Part shown: positions 20,984 through 32,215 of the stretch, piece after piece
How the letters are laid out: each line of letters begins with the position of its first letter
How positions within the stretch are numbered: position 1 is the stretch's first letter
Source of the DNA: Theropithecus gelada
Taxonomy: Eukaryota; Chordata; Mammalia; Primates; Cercopithecidae
NCBI RefSeq assembly: GCF_003255815.1
Contig: NC_037674.1
Location: forward strand, 22,184,286 to 22,248,285
Reading direction: 5' to 3'
DNA: 64,000 nucleotides
Position numbers and translations under genes: made by a program
Notes under the pieces: model-generated
Seen by the model: the letters and a program-made list of their open reading frames with translations, nothing else
The model's database searches: none
What the model was told of the DNA's origin: nothing

Positions 20984-23900
20984 ATGGCAGGATCAAGTTC
21001 ACACATAACAATCTTAACCTTAAATGTAAATGGACTAAATGCTCCAAATAAGAGACACAGACTGGCAAACTGGATAAAGAGTCAAGACCCATCAGTCTGC
21101 TGTATTCAGGAGACCCATCTCACATGCAGAGACATACATAGGCTCAAAATAAAGGGATGGAGGAAGATTTACCAAGCAAATGGAGAACAAAAAGAAGCGG
21201 GGGTTGCAATACTAGTCTCTGATAAAACAGACTTTAAACCATCAAAGATCAAAAGAGACAAAGAAGGCCATTACATAATGGTAAAGGGATCAATTCAACA
21301 GGAAGAGATAACTATCCTAAATATATATGCACCCAATACAGGAGCACCCAGATTCATAAAGCAAGTCCTTAGAGACTTACAAAGAGACTTAGACTCCCAT
21401 ACAATAATAATGGGAGACTTCAACACTCCACTGTCAACATTAGACAGATCAACGAGACAGAAAGTTCACAAGGATATCCAGGAATTGAACTCATCTCTGC
21501 AGCAAGCAGACCTAATAGACATCTATAGAACTCTCCACCCCAAATCAACAGAATATACATTCTTCTCAGCACCACATCGTACTTACTCCAAAATTGACCA
21601 CGTAATTGGAAGTAAAGCACTCCTCAGCAAATGTACAAGAACAGAAATTATAACAAACTGTCTCTCAGACCACAGTGCAATCAAACTAGAACTCAGGACT
21701 AAGAAACTCAATCAAAACCGCTCAACTACATGGAAACTGAACAACCTGCTCCTGAATGACTACTGGGTACATAACAAAATGAAGGCAGAAATAAAGATGT
21801 TCTTTGAAACCAATGAGAACAAAGATACAACATACCAGAATCTCTGGGACATATTTAAAGCAGTGTGTAGAGGGAAATTTATAGCACTAAATGCCCACAA
21901 GAGAAAGCAGGAAAGATCTAAAATTGACACTCTACCATCGCAATTAAAAGAACTAGAGAAGCAAGAGCAAACACATTCGAAAGCTAGCAGAAGGCAAGAA
22001 ATAACTAAGATCAGAGCAGAACTGAAGGAGATAGAGACACAAAAAACCCTCCAAAAAATCAATGAATCCAGGAGTTGGTTTTTTGAAAAGATCAACAAAA
22101 TTGACAGACCACTAGCAAGACTAATAAAGAAGAAAAGAGAGAAGAATCAAATCAACGCAATTAAAAATGATAAAGGGGATATCACGACCGACCCCACAGA
22201 AATACAAACTACCATCAGAGAATACTATAAACACCTCTACGCAAATAAACTGGAAAATCTAGAAGAAATGGATAATTTCCTGGACACTTACACTCTTCCA
22301 AGACTAAACCAGGAAGAAGTTGAATCCCTGAATAGACCAATAGTAGGCTCTGAAATTGAGGCAACAATTAATAGCCTACCAACCAAAAAAAGTCCAGGAC
22401 CAGATGGATTCACAGCTGAATTCTACCAGAGGTACAAGGAGGAGTTGGTACCATTCCTTCTGAAACTATTCCAATCAATAGAAAAAGAGGGAATCCTCCC
22501 TAACTCATTTTATGAGGCCAACATCATCCTGATACCAAAGCCTGGCAGAGATACAACAAAAAAAGAGAATTTTAGACCAATATCCCTGATGAACATCGAT
22601 GCAAAAATCCTCAATAAAATACTGGCAAACCGGATTCAGCAACACATCAAAAAGCTTATCCACCATGATCAAGTGGGCTTCATCCCTGGGATGCAAGGCT
22701 GGTTCAACATTCGCAAATCAATCAACATAATCCAGCATATAAACAGAACCAAAGACAAGAACCACATGATTATTTCAATAGATGCAGAAAAGGCTTTTGA
22801 CAAAATTCAACAGCCCTTCATGCTAAAAACGCTCAATAAATTCGGTATTGATGGAACGTACCTCAAAATAATAAGAGCTATTTATGACAAACCCACAGCC
22901 AATATCATACTGAATGGGCAAAAACTGGAAAAATTCCCTTTGAAAACTGGCACAAGACAGGGATGCCCTCTCTCACCACTCCTATTCAACATAGTGTTGG
23001 AAGTTCTGGCTAGGGCAATCAGGCAAGAGAAAGAAATCAAGGGTATTCAGTTAGGAAAAGAAGAAGTCAAATTGTCCCTCTTTGCAGATGACATGATTGT
23101 ATATTTAGAAAACCCCATTGTCTCAGCCCAAAATCTCCTTAAGCTGATAAGCAACTTCAGCAAAGTCTCAGGATACAAAATTAATGTGCAAAAATCACAA
23201 GCATTCTTATACACTAGTAACAGACAAACAGAGAGCCAAATCATGAATGAACTTCCATTCACAATTGCTTCAAAGAGAATCAAATACCTAGGAATCCAAC
23301 TTACAAGGGATGTAAAGGACCTCTTCAAGGAGAACTACAAACCACTGCTCAGTGAAATAAAAGAGGACACAAACACATGGAAGAACATACCATGCTCATG
23401 GATAGGAAGAATCAATATCGTGAAAATGGCCATACTGCCCAAGCTAATTTATAGATTCAATGCCATCCCCATCAAGCTACCAATGAGTTTCTTCACAGAA
23501 TTGGAAAAAACTGCTTTAAAGTTCATATGGAACCAAAAAAGAGCCCGCATCTCCAAGACAATCCTAAGTCAAAAGAAGAAAGCTGGAGGCATCACGCTAC
23601 CTGACTTCAAAATGTGCTACAAGGCTACAGTCACCAAAACAGCATGGTACTGGTACCAAAACAGAGATATAGACCAATGGAACACAACAGAGTCCTCAGA
23701 AATAATACCACACATCTACAGCCAGCTGATCTTTGAGAAACCTGAGAGAAACAAGAAATGGGGAAAGGATTCCCTATTTAATAAATGGTGCTGGGAAAAT
23801 TGGCTAGCCATAAGTAGAAAGCTGAAACTGGATCCTTTCCTTACTCCTTATACGAAAATTAATTCAAGATGGATTAGAGACTTAAATGTTAGACCTAATA

Positions 23901-24811
23901 CCATAAAAATCCTAGAGGAAAACCTAGGTAGTACCATTGAGGACATAGGCATGGGCAAAGACTTCATGTCTAAAACACCAAAAGCAACGGCAGCAAAAGC
24001 TAAAATCGACAAATGGGATCTCATTAAACTAAAGAGCTTCTGCACAGCAAAAGAAACTACCATCAGAGTGAACAGGCAACCTACAGAATGGGAGACAATT
24101 TTTGCAATCTACTCATCTGACAAAGGGCTAATATCCAGAACCTACAAAGAACTCAAACAAATTTACAAGAAAAAAACAAACAACCCCATCAAAAAGTGGG
24201 CAAAGGATATGAACAGACATTTCTCAAAAGAAGACATTCATATAGCCAACAGACATATGAAGAAATGCTCATCATCACTGGCCATCAGAGAAATGCAAAT
24301 CAAAACCACAGTGAGATACCATCTCACACCAGTTAGAATGGCGATCATTCAAAAGTCAGGAAACAACAGGTGCTGGAGAGGATGTGGAGAAATAGGAACA
24401 CTTTTACACTGTTGGTGGGATTGTAAACTAGTTCAACCATTATGGAAAACAGTATGGCGATTCCTCAAGGATCTAGAACTAGGTGTACCATATGACCCAG
24501 CCATCCCATTACTGGGTATATACCCAAAGGATTATAAATTATGCTGCTATAAAGACACATGCACACGTATGTTTATTGCAGCACTATTCACAATAGCAAA
24601 GACTTGGAATCAACCCAAATGTCCATCAGTGACAGATTGGATTAAGAAAATGTGGCACATATACACCATGGAATACTATGCAGCCATAAAAAAGGATGAG
24701 TTTGTGTCCTTTGTAGGGACATGGATGCAGCTGGAATCCATCATTCTTAGCAAACTATCACAAGAACAGAAAACCAAACACCGCATGTTCTCACTCATAG
24801 GTGGGAACTGA
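20984..24811 (+). CDS. ORF2: L1 ORF2p, endonuclease-reverse transcriptase
   Basis: A single unbroken frame of 1275 codons, full length for the family. ORF2p nicks genomic DNA at TTTT/AA-like sites and primes reverse transcription of L1 or Alu RNA from the nick. The endonuclease domain (1-239) keeps the catalytic and metal-binding residues N14, E43, D145, N147, D205 and H230. A PCNA-binding motif IQTTIREYY lies at 407-415. The reverse transcriptase (about 498-773) has the FADD active site at 700-703. The C-terminal Cys-rich motif CX3CX7HX4C is complete (C1130, C1134, H1142, C1147). All of these positions coincide with the human numbering as I know it. I see no residue that would obviously inactivate the protein. 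Activity itself is inferred. Confidence 0.97.
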   Translation: MAGSSSHITILTLNVNGLNAPNKRHRLANWIKSQDPSVCCIQETHLTCRDIHRLKIKGWRKIYQANGEQKEAGVAILVSDKTDFKPSKIKRDKEGHYIMVKGSIQQEEITILNIYAPNTGAPRFIKQVLRDLQRDLDSHTIIMGDFNTPLSTLDRSTRQKVHKDIQELNSSLQQADLIDIYRTLHPKSTEYTFFSAPHRTYSKIDHVIGSKALLSKCTRTEIITNCLSDHSAIKLELRTKKLNQNRSTTWKLNNLLLNDYWVHNKMKAEIKMFFETNENKDTTYQNLWDIFKAVCRGKFIALNAHKRKQERSKIDTLPSQLKELEKQEQTHSKASRRQEITKIRAELKEIETQKTLQKINESRSWFFEKINKIDRPLARLIKKKREKNQINAIKNDKGDITTDPTEIQTTIREYYKHLYANKLENLEEMDNFLDTYTLPRLNQEEVESLNRPIVGSEIEATINSLPTKKSPGPDGFTAEFYQRYKEELVPFLLKLFQSIEKEGILPNSFYEANIILIPKPGRDTTKKENFRPISLMNIDAKILNKILANRIQQHIKKLIHHDQVGFIPGMQGWFNIRKSINIIQHINRTKDKNHMIISIDAEKAFDKIQQPFMLKTLNKFGIDGTYLKIIRAIYDKPTANIILNGQKLEKFPLKTGTRQGCPLSPLLFNIVLEVLARAIRQEKEIKGIQLGKEEVKLSLFADDMIVYLENPIVSAQNLLKLISNFSKVSGYKINVQKSQAFLYTSNRQTESQIMNELPFTIASKRIKYLGIQLTRDVKDLFKENYKPLLSEIKEDTNTWKNIPCSWIGRINIVKMAILPKLIYRFNAIPIKLPMSFFTELEKTALKFIWNQKRARISKTILSQKKKAGGITLPDFKMCYKATVTKTAWYWYQNRDIDQWNTTESSEIIPHIYSQLIFEKPERNKKWGKDSLFNKWCWENWLAISRKLKLDPFLTPYTKINSRWIRDLNVRPNTIKILEENLGSTIEDIGMGKDFMSKTPKATAAKAKIDKWDLIKLKSFCTAKETTIRVNRQPTEWETIFAIYSSDKGLISRTYKELKQIYKKKTNNPIKKWAKDMNRHFSKEDIHIANRHMKKCSSSLAIREMQIKTTVRYHLTPVRMAIIQKSGNNRCWRGCGEIGTLLHCWWDCKLVQPLWKTVWRFLKDLELGVPYDPAIPLLGIYPKDYKLCCYKDTCTRMFIAALFTIAKTWNQPKCPSVTDWIKKMWHIYTMEYYAAIKKDEFVSFVGTWMQLESIILSKLSQEQKTKHRMFSLIGGN

Positions 24812-25046
24812 ACAATGAGATCACTTGGACTCAGGAAGGGGAACATCACACACCGGGGCCTATCATGGGGAGGGGGGAGGGGGGAAGGATTGCATTGGGA
24901 GTTATACCTGATGTAAATGACGAGTTGATGGGTGCAGCACACCAACAAGGCACAAGTATACATATGTAACAAATCTGCACGTTATGCACATGTACCCTAC
25001 AACTTACAATATAATAATAAATAAATTTAAAAAAAAAAAAAAAAAA
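24812..25046 (+). promoter_or_regulatory. L1 3' UTR, G-rich tract, poly(A) signal and tail
   Basis: A short 3' UTR contains a run of G blocks separated by single A residues (24867-24887), the conserved L1 polypurine tract able to form a G-quadruplex. Overlapping AATAAA signals lie at 25016-25021 and 25020-25025, followed by the A tail (25029-25046). L1 signals are weak, so reads often continue into the 3' flank. Confidence 0.9.
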
Positions 25047-25051
25047 GACCT

Positions 25052-26003
25052 TACAGGGTCACTCAGAGAACCAGCAATGCCAATTTCAATGGTCAATTTC
25101 AAAGCCCAAGCACATGATGGAAATGAAAATGGAAAACATAATTTCAGTCTGCACTTCCCTAGTCAGAGCTCCATCACATGACAGCACTTAACTGCAAGAA
25201 GGCTTTGAAATGTAGTCCAACACTAGGCACATGCGAAGGAGGGAATGAGTGTTACAGACATCTAGCCAGTATCCCTACTGAAAATGAGGAAGCCTCAGCT
25301 CATTCTTTGGTTTGTGTAGCTCATAAGCTTCCCAGCGATAGATGGAATATGTCTACCAATAGGTATATACAACACCACTTCTAGAGAGGTATATAATGGA
25401 TCTGACATTTTTTCAAATTCCCATTTCTACTCTTCATCAACTCAACCCTTTATGCTTTACCATCTGTGTTTTTTAAAACATTTTGTCTGAACCTGCCATA
25501 TAAAATAATACCTTGTGGGGATGGGGGGATACTTCTTTTTAAAGCACTTAAAATTTTTTTCTCTAAATGCTGTCATGTTATCTACATTTCTTCAGGTCAT
25601 TCCTGTAATAACATGACTAACATTTGTGAAGTCTTTTATGTTTTTCATATCACTTTTACATGAAAAATTCCATTTAATCCCCATACTTTTCCTAGGAAGT
25701 GTATATTATTGTCCCCATGTTACAAATAAGCTGCAGATGGTGAAACACAAGTGTACCTTTTCACTGACACTGAGAAGTTGTGTGATATATTTTAGGGAGT
25801 GTCTCCTAGGCGTTTTTGGTACAAGTTTAAATCAGACAAGTTTAGGGCATATATCATCTTAGTAATTCAGTGACAATTTTGAGAACCTGGGTATACGAAA
25901 TGAAATCTACACTGAAAGGAAAGACTTACTTATGTATTCATTACATAATATCCCCCAAATTCATGGAGTATTTCTTTTAGGTCCCTATGCTAAATCCCAA
26001 GAA
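25052..26003. other. Unassigned flank with a MIR-like relic
   Basis: Mostly unrecognised. The part from about 25620 to 25790 resembles an antisense MIR ('ttaatccccatacttttcctagg', 'ccccatgttacaaataagctgcag') but is weak. No gene seen. Confidence 0.4.
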
Positions 26004-26018
26004 TACAAAGAATTTTTA

Positions 26019-26337
26019 TTTTATTTTATTTTATTTTTATTATTTTTTTTTTTTTGAGACGGAGTCTCGCTCTGTCGCCCAGGCTGGAGTGCAGTGGCCG
26101 GATCTCAGCTCACTGCAAGCTCCGCCTCCCGGGTTCACGCCATTCTCCGGCCTCAGCCTCCCGAGTAGCTGGGACTACAGGCGCCCGCCACCTCGCCCGG
26201 CTAGTTTTTTGTATTTCTTAATAGAGACGGGGTTTCACCGTGTTAGCCAGGATGGTCTCGATCTCCTGACCTCGTGATCCGCCCGTCTCGGCCTCCCAAA
26301 GTGCTGGGATTACAGGCTTGAGCCACCGCGCCCGGCC
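26019..26337 (-). repeat. AluYR (Old World monkey AluY), antisense, young
   Basis: A full-length Alu reads on the minus strand, with its tail on the plus strand as (TTTTA)n then poly-T. It has CCACCTCGCCCGGCTAG, the GTGGCCGGATCTCAGCTCAC variant and AGGCTTGAGCCACCGCG, which together I associate with Old World monkey AluYRa-type copies. A perfect 15-bp target duplication TACAAAGAATTTTTA lies at 26004-26018 and 26338-26352, supporting a recent insertion. Confidence 0.96.
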
Positions 26338-26352
26338 TACAAAGAATTTTTA

Positions 26353-27229
26353 AAATCAACCTTTCATGTCCTACCCAGAGCTTTAAATCTAATTTGAGTG
26401 CCAGAATTTGCATGGGCAAGAACAAATGCTATGTGTGGGTAATTGAGTTAATGCCAAATGAGTATGACAAAAAGTCCTACAAGTGTGGATTTGAAATGAT
26501 GCCTTGGGGTTGGAGTAATCAGGAATTCCTTCCAGAGCTGCAAAATTGAGAAGAGACGAGGGCATTCTTTATGTGACTAAGAAGAGAGGGAGAAAGCAAG
26601 ATAATCAAAGCATAAGGAATGGCATGAACGTAAGCATAGAAGTAAAAAGTAGCATGGCATATCCAAACAGCATTGTGCAGACCTGTTTTACCTAGAAAGG
26701 CTTCCTATCAGGAAAGTGAAGAAGATAAGATTAGAGAGAAAACAGATGATGGAGGTCTCTGAATACCACAAAAATGTTTAAATTTTCCATATGGGCAGTG
26801 AGAGACAACTATTTCAGAGTAATTTTCATATCTCAAATTGTTCTGTTTATTTTGTATTCTCTCACCAGTAGATAAGCTCTCTGTTCACTACACTTGGAGC
26901 AAAAACTGACACTCTGTATGTAATATGCACTCAGTTAGTGTTGACCATCTGGCCGATTGGCATTTAAGGTTTCTAGACAAGCAAATTTCCTACACAATGT
27001 GGATGAATTTACAAGATTAACTTATGATGTGTCCTGAACAGATCTATATACTGAGAGACTATACAGAAAGGCGAGTGAGAAAGTTGTGGCAATAATTCAG
27101 GCATGAAGGAAGGTTGTAGCAGATAATCATAGACATTTGGGGATGAGGGATAGCTGAAATTCTTAAATAAGAAGCAAGCCTAATTGATATATAAGTAGTT
27201 TAAAATTAAAATACAAAAAGCAAACCCCA
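26353..27229. other. Unassigned sequence
   Basis: No repeat family, RNA gene or credible coding segment recognised. Confidence 0.4.
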
Positions 27230-28660
27230 AATGGCAATTGAAGGACTCTGAATGTCTCTTCTTCCATAGAAGCAACAAGAACATTGATAATAATTGTTAA
27301 AATCCACGTTTTCAGAACTCTCAAAATTAATCAAATGGTTGAAAATTTATGGAGCATTTATTCTTTAAAAAAATGGCTAAGTCTTGGTAAGAATTATGAA
27401 CTGCAAACATAGTATGTTACCATCCCCTCTGCCCAGCTTTACAGTAGTCTTGAAAAACAGTGAACTCACAACCACTATACCTGTGATAACCAGTTGCCCT
27501 GCAGCCACTAAAAGGAGCACACCAGATTTGGAGCTTCATCCAAATACCATTTCTAGACCATTTTTACTATTTAATGTCTGAAAATTATCTGGAAAATCCC
27601 TTCACAAGGGTCTTTATTTGACTAGACTCATGGTACTCAGTGGGAAAGCCCTATGCCCAGGTTGTACATCAAAAATATTTAGGAGCAACTGTTTAATATT
27701 TCAGCTTACTTGAGGTGACAAAACAAGTTGGGACAAGAGGTTATCCAAAAAAACTAAAAACAAAACCACAATTACAATGTAGTATCTAGAGAGAACTTTG
27801 AAAAGTTCTGAAATATTCCTAAGAATCTAGAAGACTATGTGCAAATGAAGGTTGTGTACATGCCCAAGAAATACCTTAAAAAGTCCTAATATCTTACCTC
27901 TTTCTGACTTTGAGGTCTTTCTGTGTAACAAGGAAGTGAAGGGCAAGGCAAAGTTGTAAACTGCTGGAGCATTGAAGGCATGCCTCAACACTAATGAAAT
28001 GGCCCTGCCCAATGGGGAGAAAATTTGTTACTTCAATGAATCTGAAGAAATCTGTCCAATCATTACCTGACCGTTAGGCTAATCTGTACTTTTTCAAGAG
28101 TTCAGTGACTGCTCTTGACAAAGAATATGGGATTTCCAGAATTCATTCAGAAAAATTACTAAACAAATAAGTAATCACAAAAAAACCTCTGGGATGACCA
28201 GGGTGGTCACATCATATTATATAAAATATCCAGATTTTGTCAACAATGACAAAAACAAGATCTACGAAAAGCAGGAAACTATGGCCCATACACAGAGAAA
28301 AATATAGTCAATAGAAATCGTCTCTGAGGAAGCCCGTATTTTGAACTTAATAGAAAAATACTTAAAAGTAGATGTTATAAATATGTTCAAGCAACTAAAG
28401 GAAACTATGACTAAGAAATTAAAGATAGTGTGAGAATGCCATATGGCTAAAGAAGAATTGTCAATTAAGAGGAATAAATTATATTAAAAAATGAAATTCT
28501 GCAGTTGAGAAATATAAGTGAATGAAAAATTTACTAAGGAGACTTAGTAAATTTGAGCTAGCAGAATAAAGATGAAGTGAACATAAAGATATGTCAATCA
28601 AGATAGTCTACTATGAGAAAAAGAAAGAAAAAAGTTTATAAAATTGAATAAAGCTTCAGA

Positions 28661-28972
28661 TCATTATCCTTAGCAATCTAACACAGAAACAGAACACCAA
28701 ACACCACACGTTCTCACATGTAAGTGGGAGCTGAACAATGAGAACACATAGACACAGGGAGGAAAACAACACACACTGAGGCTTGTGAAGCATGAGTTGG
28801 GGGAGGGAGAGTTTCAGGATAAATAGCTAATGTATGCTGGGCTTAATACATAGGTGATGGGGTTGATAGGTGCAGCAAACCACCGTGGCACACGTTTGCC
28901 TATGTAACAAACCTGCACATTCTGCACCTGTATCTCGGAATTTAAAATATAATTTAAAAAAATTTTAAAGAA
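28661..28972 (+). mobile_element. L1PA 3' end, 5'-truncated
   Basis: It matches the last bases of ORF2 and the 3' UTR of a primate L1 (acacgttctcacatgtaagt, tgcagcaaaccaccgtggca, cctatgtaacaaacctgcac) and ends in an A-rich tail. The target duplication is AAAGCTTCAGA (28650-28660) and AAAACTTCAGA (28973-28983), inside the older L1M ORF1 region. Confidence 0.9.
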
Positions 28973-29944
28973 AAAACTTCAGAGACCTGTGACACAACAT
29001 CGTTCATATCAACATACATATAATGGAATATCAAAAAAAAGTAGAGTAAGATAAAGAGACAAAAATAATATTTGAAGAAGGAATGACCACAAACTTTCCA
29101 CATTTGATGAAAAACACTAATCAGCATATCCAAAAAGCTTAATAAACACCAAGGATGATCAACTCAAAGAAAATCACATCTAGACTTACAATAGTTAACC
29201 TGTTGAAGACAAAGACATTATCTTCGAACTAACAAAAAAGTAACTTATGTATAACAAAGCCTCAATAAAATTGACAATTTTCAAAAATTGTCCTATTAAA
29301 AACATGGATGTTAGAAGCAAAGGGATGACATATTCAAAGTCTCAAAGGAAAAAAAATCCACCAAGAATTGTATGCTCAGAAAAACTATACTTCAAAAATT
29401 AAAGAGAAGTTAAAACACTTCCAGATAAACAAAAATTGAAGGAAATTATCACTAATGTGCCCTGCAAGAAATAGTAAAAGAAGTTTTTCAGACTAAAATG
29501 AAAGGACACTAGACAGTCACATGCATCCATACGAAGTACAGAGTTCAAGAAAAGGAAAACACATAGATTAACACAAGACATTATAAATGCAATTTTGTTT
29601 GTAATCTTTTTTTACTATCTTATATGAAGAAAAAATGAAGCAATAATTATAATGCTGTGTTTGTCAGCTTATAATATTGTGGAGGAAAAGTTAAATTTGA
29701 ACTCAATTGAATATGGACACAAACAATGGTCACAAAGTCCCAGAACAGGTTGTGTGAGAGCCCCTTGAGGTGTTCATCCAGCACTGTTCTGGAGAAATCT
29801 CTATTTCAATCTATTCCAATACATTAGTTATTGAAAAACAGTAGAAAGTCACAAAAACAAGTTGACCTTTTTGTGTTCCTTGAGTCATATATGTATATGA
29901 AGGAAAAAGCCATATATGAGGGAAAAAGCAATATATGAGGGAAA

Positions 29945-30445
29945 AAGCCGTGTGTGTATATATAATATATATGTGTATGTGTGTATACGTGTGTGTATAC
30001 ATGTATATGCATGTGTGTATGTGTACATGTACACACACATACACATACATACACACACACACATACACGTATACACACATATACACAATACATATGTGTA
30101 TGCCATGCATGTATACATATACATATATATGTATATGTGTGTGTACACATATACATACATATGTACATGCACACATAGACACATATGCACACACATATAC
30201 ATATGTATGCTATGTGATCCATAAGAATAATTTTTTCAACATTAGACTGCATATGACAGTGGTCCCAAAGGATTATACGTGTGTATGTGTATGTGTGTGT
30301 ATATGTGTGTATATGGGACCACTGTCTTATGGGAGCACATACACACATATATGGTACCTTAAAACAGTGGTCCCATATACACACATATACACATACATAT
30401 ACATATACAGCTATAAACACATATACACATATACACATACATACA
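29945..30445. repeat. Alternating purine/pyrimidine microsatellite block with embedded MER2 copies
   Basis: About 500 bases of TG/TA units switch repeatedly to CA/TA units on the same strand. A MER2-end segment appears at 30205-30280 (sense with the main MER2) and again, in part, inverted near 30313-30340. A 29-base inverted repeat pairs 30298-30326 with 30364-30392, loop of 37 bases. Frames of up to 219 codons on both strands are Tyr/His/Thr/Ile/Val repeats produced by the microsatellite and are not genes. Confidence 0.85.
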
Positions 30446-30793
30446 TATGTATGCCATGTGCTCCACAACAGTAATTTGTTCAACAGTAGATTGCATATAT
30501 GACAGTGGTCCCATAAGATTATATCATATTTTTACTGAACCTTTTCTGCATTTAGATATGTTTAGGCACACAAATACTTACCATTGTGTTACAATTGCCT
30601 ACAAAATTGAGTATGGTAACATGCTATATAGGCTTGTAGCCTGGGAGCAATAGGCTATGCCATATAGCCTAGCTGTGTAGTAGGCTATACTATCTAGTTT
30701 TGTGTAAGTACACTCTATGATGTTCACACAGTGATGAAATTACCTAATGATGCATTTCTGAGAACATATCCACATCATTGAGTGACACATGAC
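30446..30793 (-). mobile_element. MER2 (Tigger-derived DNA transposon)
   Basis: The MER2 consensus is recognisable in antisense: 'gacagtggtcccataagatt', 'cttaccattgtgttacaatt', 'agcaataggctatgccatat', 'gttttgtgtaagtacactct', and a right end 'gagtgacacatgactc' matching the terminal repeat. About 345 bases, close to full length. It lies inside the older L1M. Confidence 0.9.
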
Positions 30794-31429
30794 TCTCCGT
30801 GTGTTTGTATAAATATAAATTTAAAAATCTAAAAGTACTAGAAAATATTTAACACAGAAAATACATCAATGGAAAACATAGAGAAAACAAAGACATATAG
30901 AAGTATAATTTAAAAATCACACATAAATCTTACATTAACAATAATTATATTGTAATTAATTAATATGTAATTAATATGTATGTAAATGGTTTATATACTG
31001 TACACGGATTGTCAGAAATGTTTTTTTAAAGACATTAGCCAACAGCATGACATAAACAATGGAAATGCTATGGATTCAAAGACATAAGTAGGTTGAAGGT
31101 AAAAGTATGAAAAAAGATATACCATACAAATAACCAAAAGAAAGCTGAAGTGGATACACTAGTAGTAGACAAAAATAAAAAATTAAGACTGAAATGCCTA
31201 TGCTAATATCAGAAAATGGACTTTAGAACACACTGTTACCAGAGATAATGAAATAATAATGATGATTATGAAATTTCATAGTGATAAGAACATCAATCAA
31301 TCAGGAATATATAACAGTTATAAACATTCACGCACTTAACCACAGAATCCCAAAATAAGTGAAGAAAAGTTGAAGGAATGATAGGGAAATTTGCAATTCG
31401 ACAATAATAACTGGAGACTTCAACTCCCC

Positions 31430-31761
31430 ATTTTCTTTTTTGGTTTGTTTTTGTTTTTGTTTTTGAGATGGAGTCTCTGTCGCCCAGGCTGGAGTGCAGT
31501 GGCATGATCTCAGCTCACTGCAAGCTCCGCCTCCCAGGTTCACGCCATTCCCCTGCCTCAGCCTCCTGAATAGCTGGGACTACAGGCGCCCGCCACCATG
31601 CCCGGCTAATTTTTTTTTTTTTTTTTTTTTTTTTGTATTTTTAGTAGAGACAGAGTTTCACCATGTTAGCCAGGATGGTCTTGATCTCCTGACCTCATGA
31701 TCTGCCCGCCTCAGCCTCTCAAAGTGCTGGGATTATAGGCGTGAGCCACTGTGCCCAGCTG
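31430..31761 (-). repeat. AluY, antisense, with expanded internal A-run
   Basis: The Alu reads on the minus strand, from a (TTTTTG)n tail at 31438-31466 to GTGAGCCACTGTGCCCAGC. It interrupts the old L1M endonuclease region. The middle A-rich linker has grown to a run of T on the plus strand (31612-31634). I do not see a clear target duplication. It lacks the CTCGCCCGGCTAG variant of the two AluYR copies, so it is probably older. Confidence 0.9.
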
Positions 31762-32215
31762 ACTAGGAAATAGAAGACTACAAAAATAATATGTAACGAC
31801 TAGGCCTAATAGACATCTATAAAACATTCTGCACAACAATAGCAGATTATGCCTTCTTTTAATGTTAACACAAAATATTCTATAGAAGAAAGCACAGTTA
31901 GGCTTCATACAAGACTCAATAAGTATAAAGGATTGAAATTATACAAAGTATGTTCTCTGATCACAATAGAATGAAATTAGGTAATGATAACAGAATAAAC
32001 TTTGGGAAATTCACAAATTTGTAGAAATTTGGTGACATCATTTTAAATAACTGATGGGTCAAAAAAATCAAAAGGAAAATTAGAAAATAGTTTGAGATAA
32101 ATAAATACAAAACATTGCACTACAAACCTTATGGAATGCGCTAAAGCAGTGATCAGAGAGAATTTTACAGTTACAAATTTTACAAGTATAAATACCTAAA
32201 TTAAACAGAAGAAAG

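Larger units (their letters stand above)
19063..25051 (+). mobile_element. Young L1 with both ORFs intact, 5' UTR truncated
   Basis: An L1PA-class element of about 6 kb: partial 5' UTR (to 19903), ORF1 (19904-20920), a 63-base spacer, ORF2 (20984-24811), 3' UTR and a run of about 18 A. The interval includes the candidate target duplications AAAAGGCCT (19063-19071) and AAAAGACCT (25043-25051). They begin at a TT/AAAA site, as expected for L1 endonuclease cleavage. The 5' end matches an internal point of the L1 5' UTR, so about 180 bases of promoter are missing compared with the human element as I know it. The lack of any frame break suggests a recent insertion. No second L1 in this window approaches this state. 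Confidence 0.95.

Noticed and set aside
29811..30502. Overlapping frames of up to 219 codons on both strands, rich in Tyr, His, Thr, Val and Cys
   Set aside because: They are translations of an alternating TG/CA/TA microsatellite in several frames and on both strands. No start context, domain or non-repeat core supports a protein.
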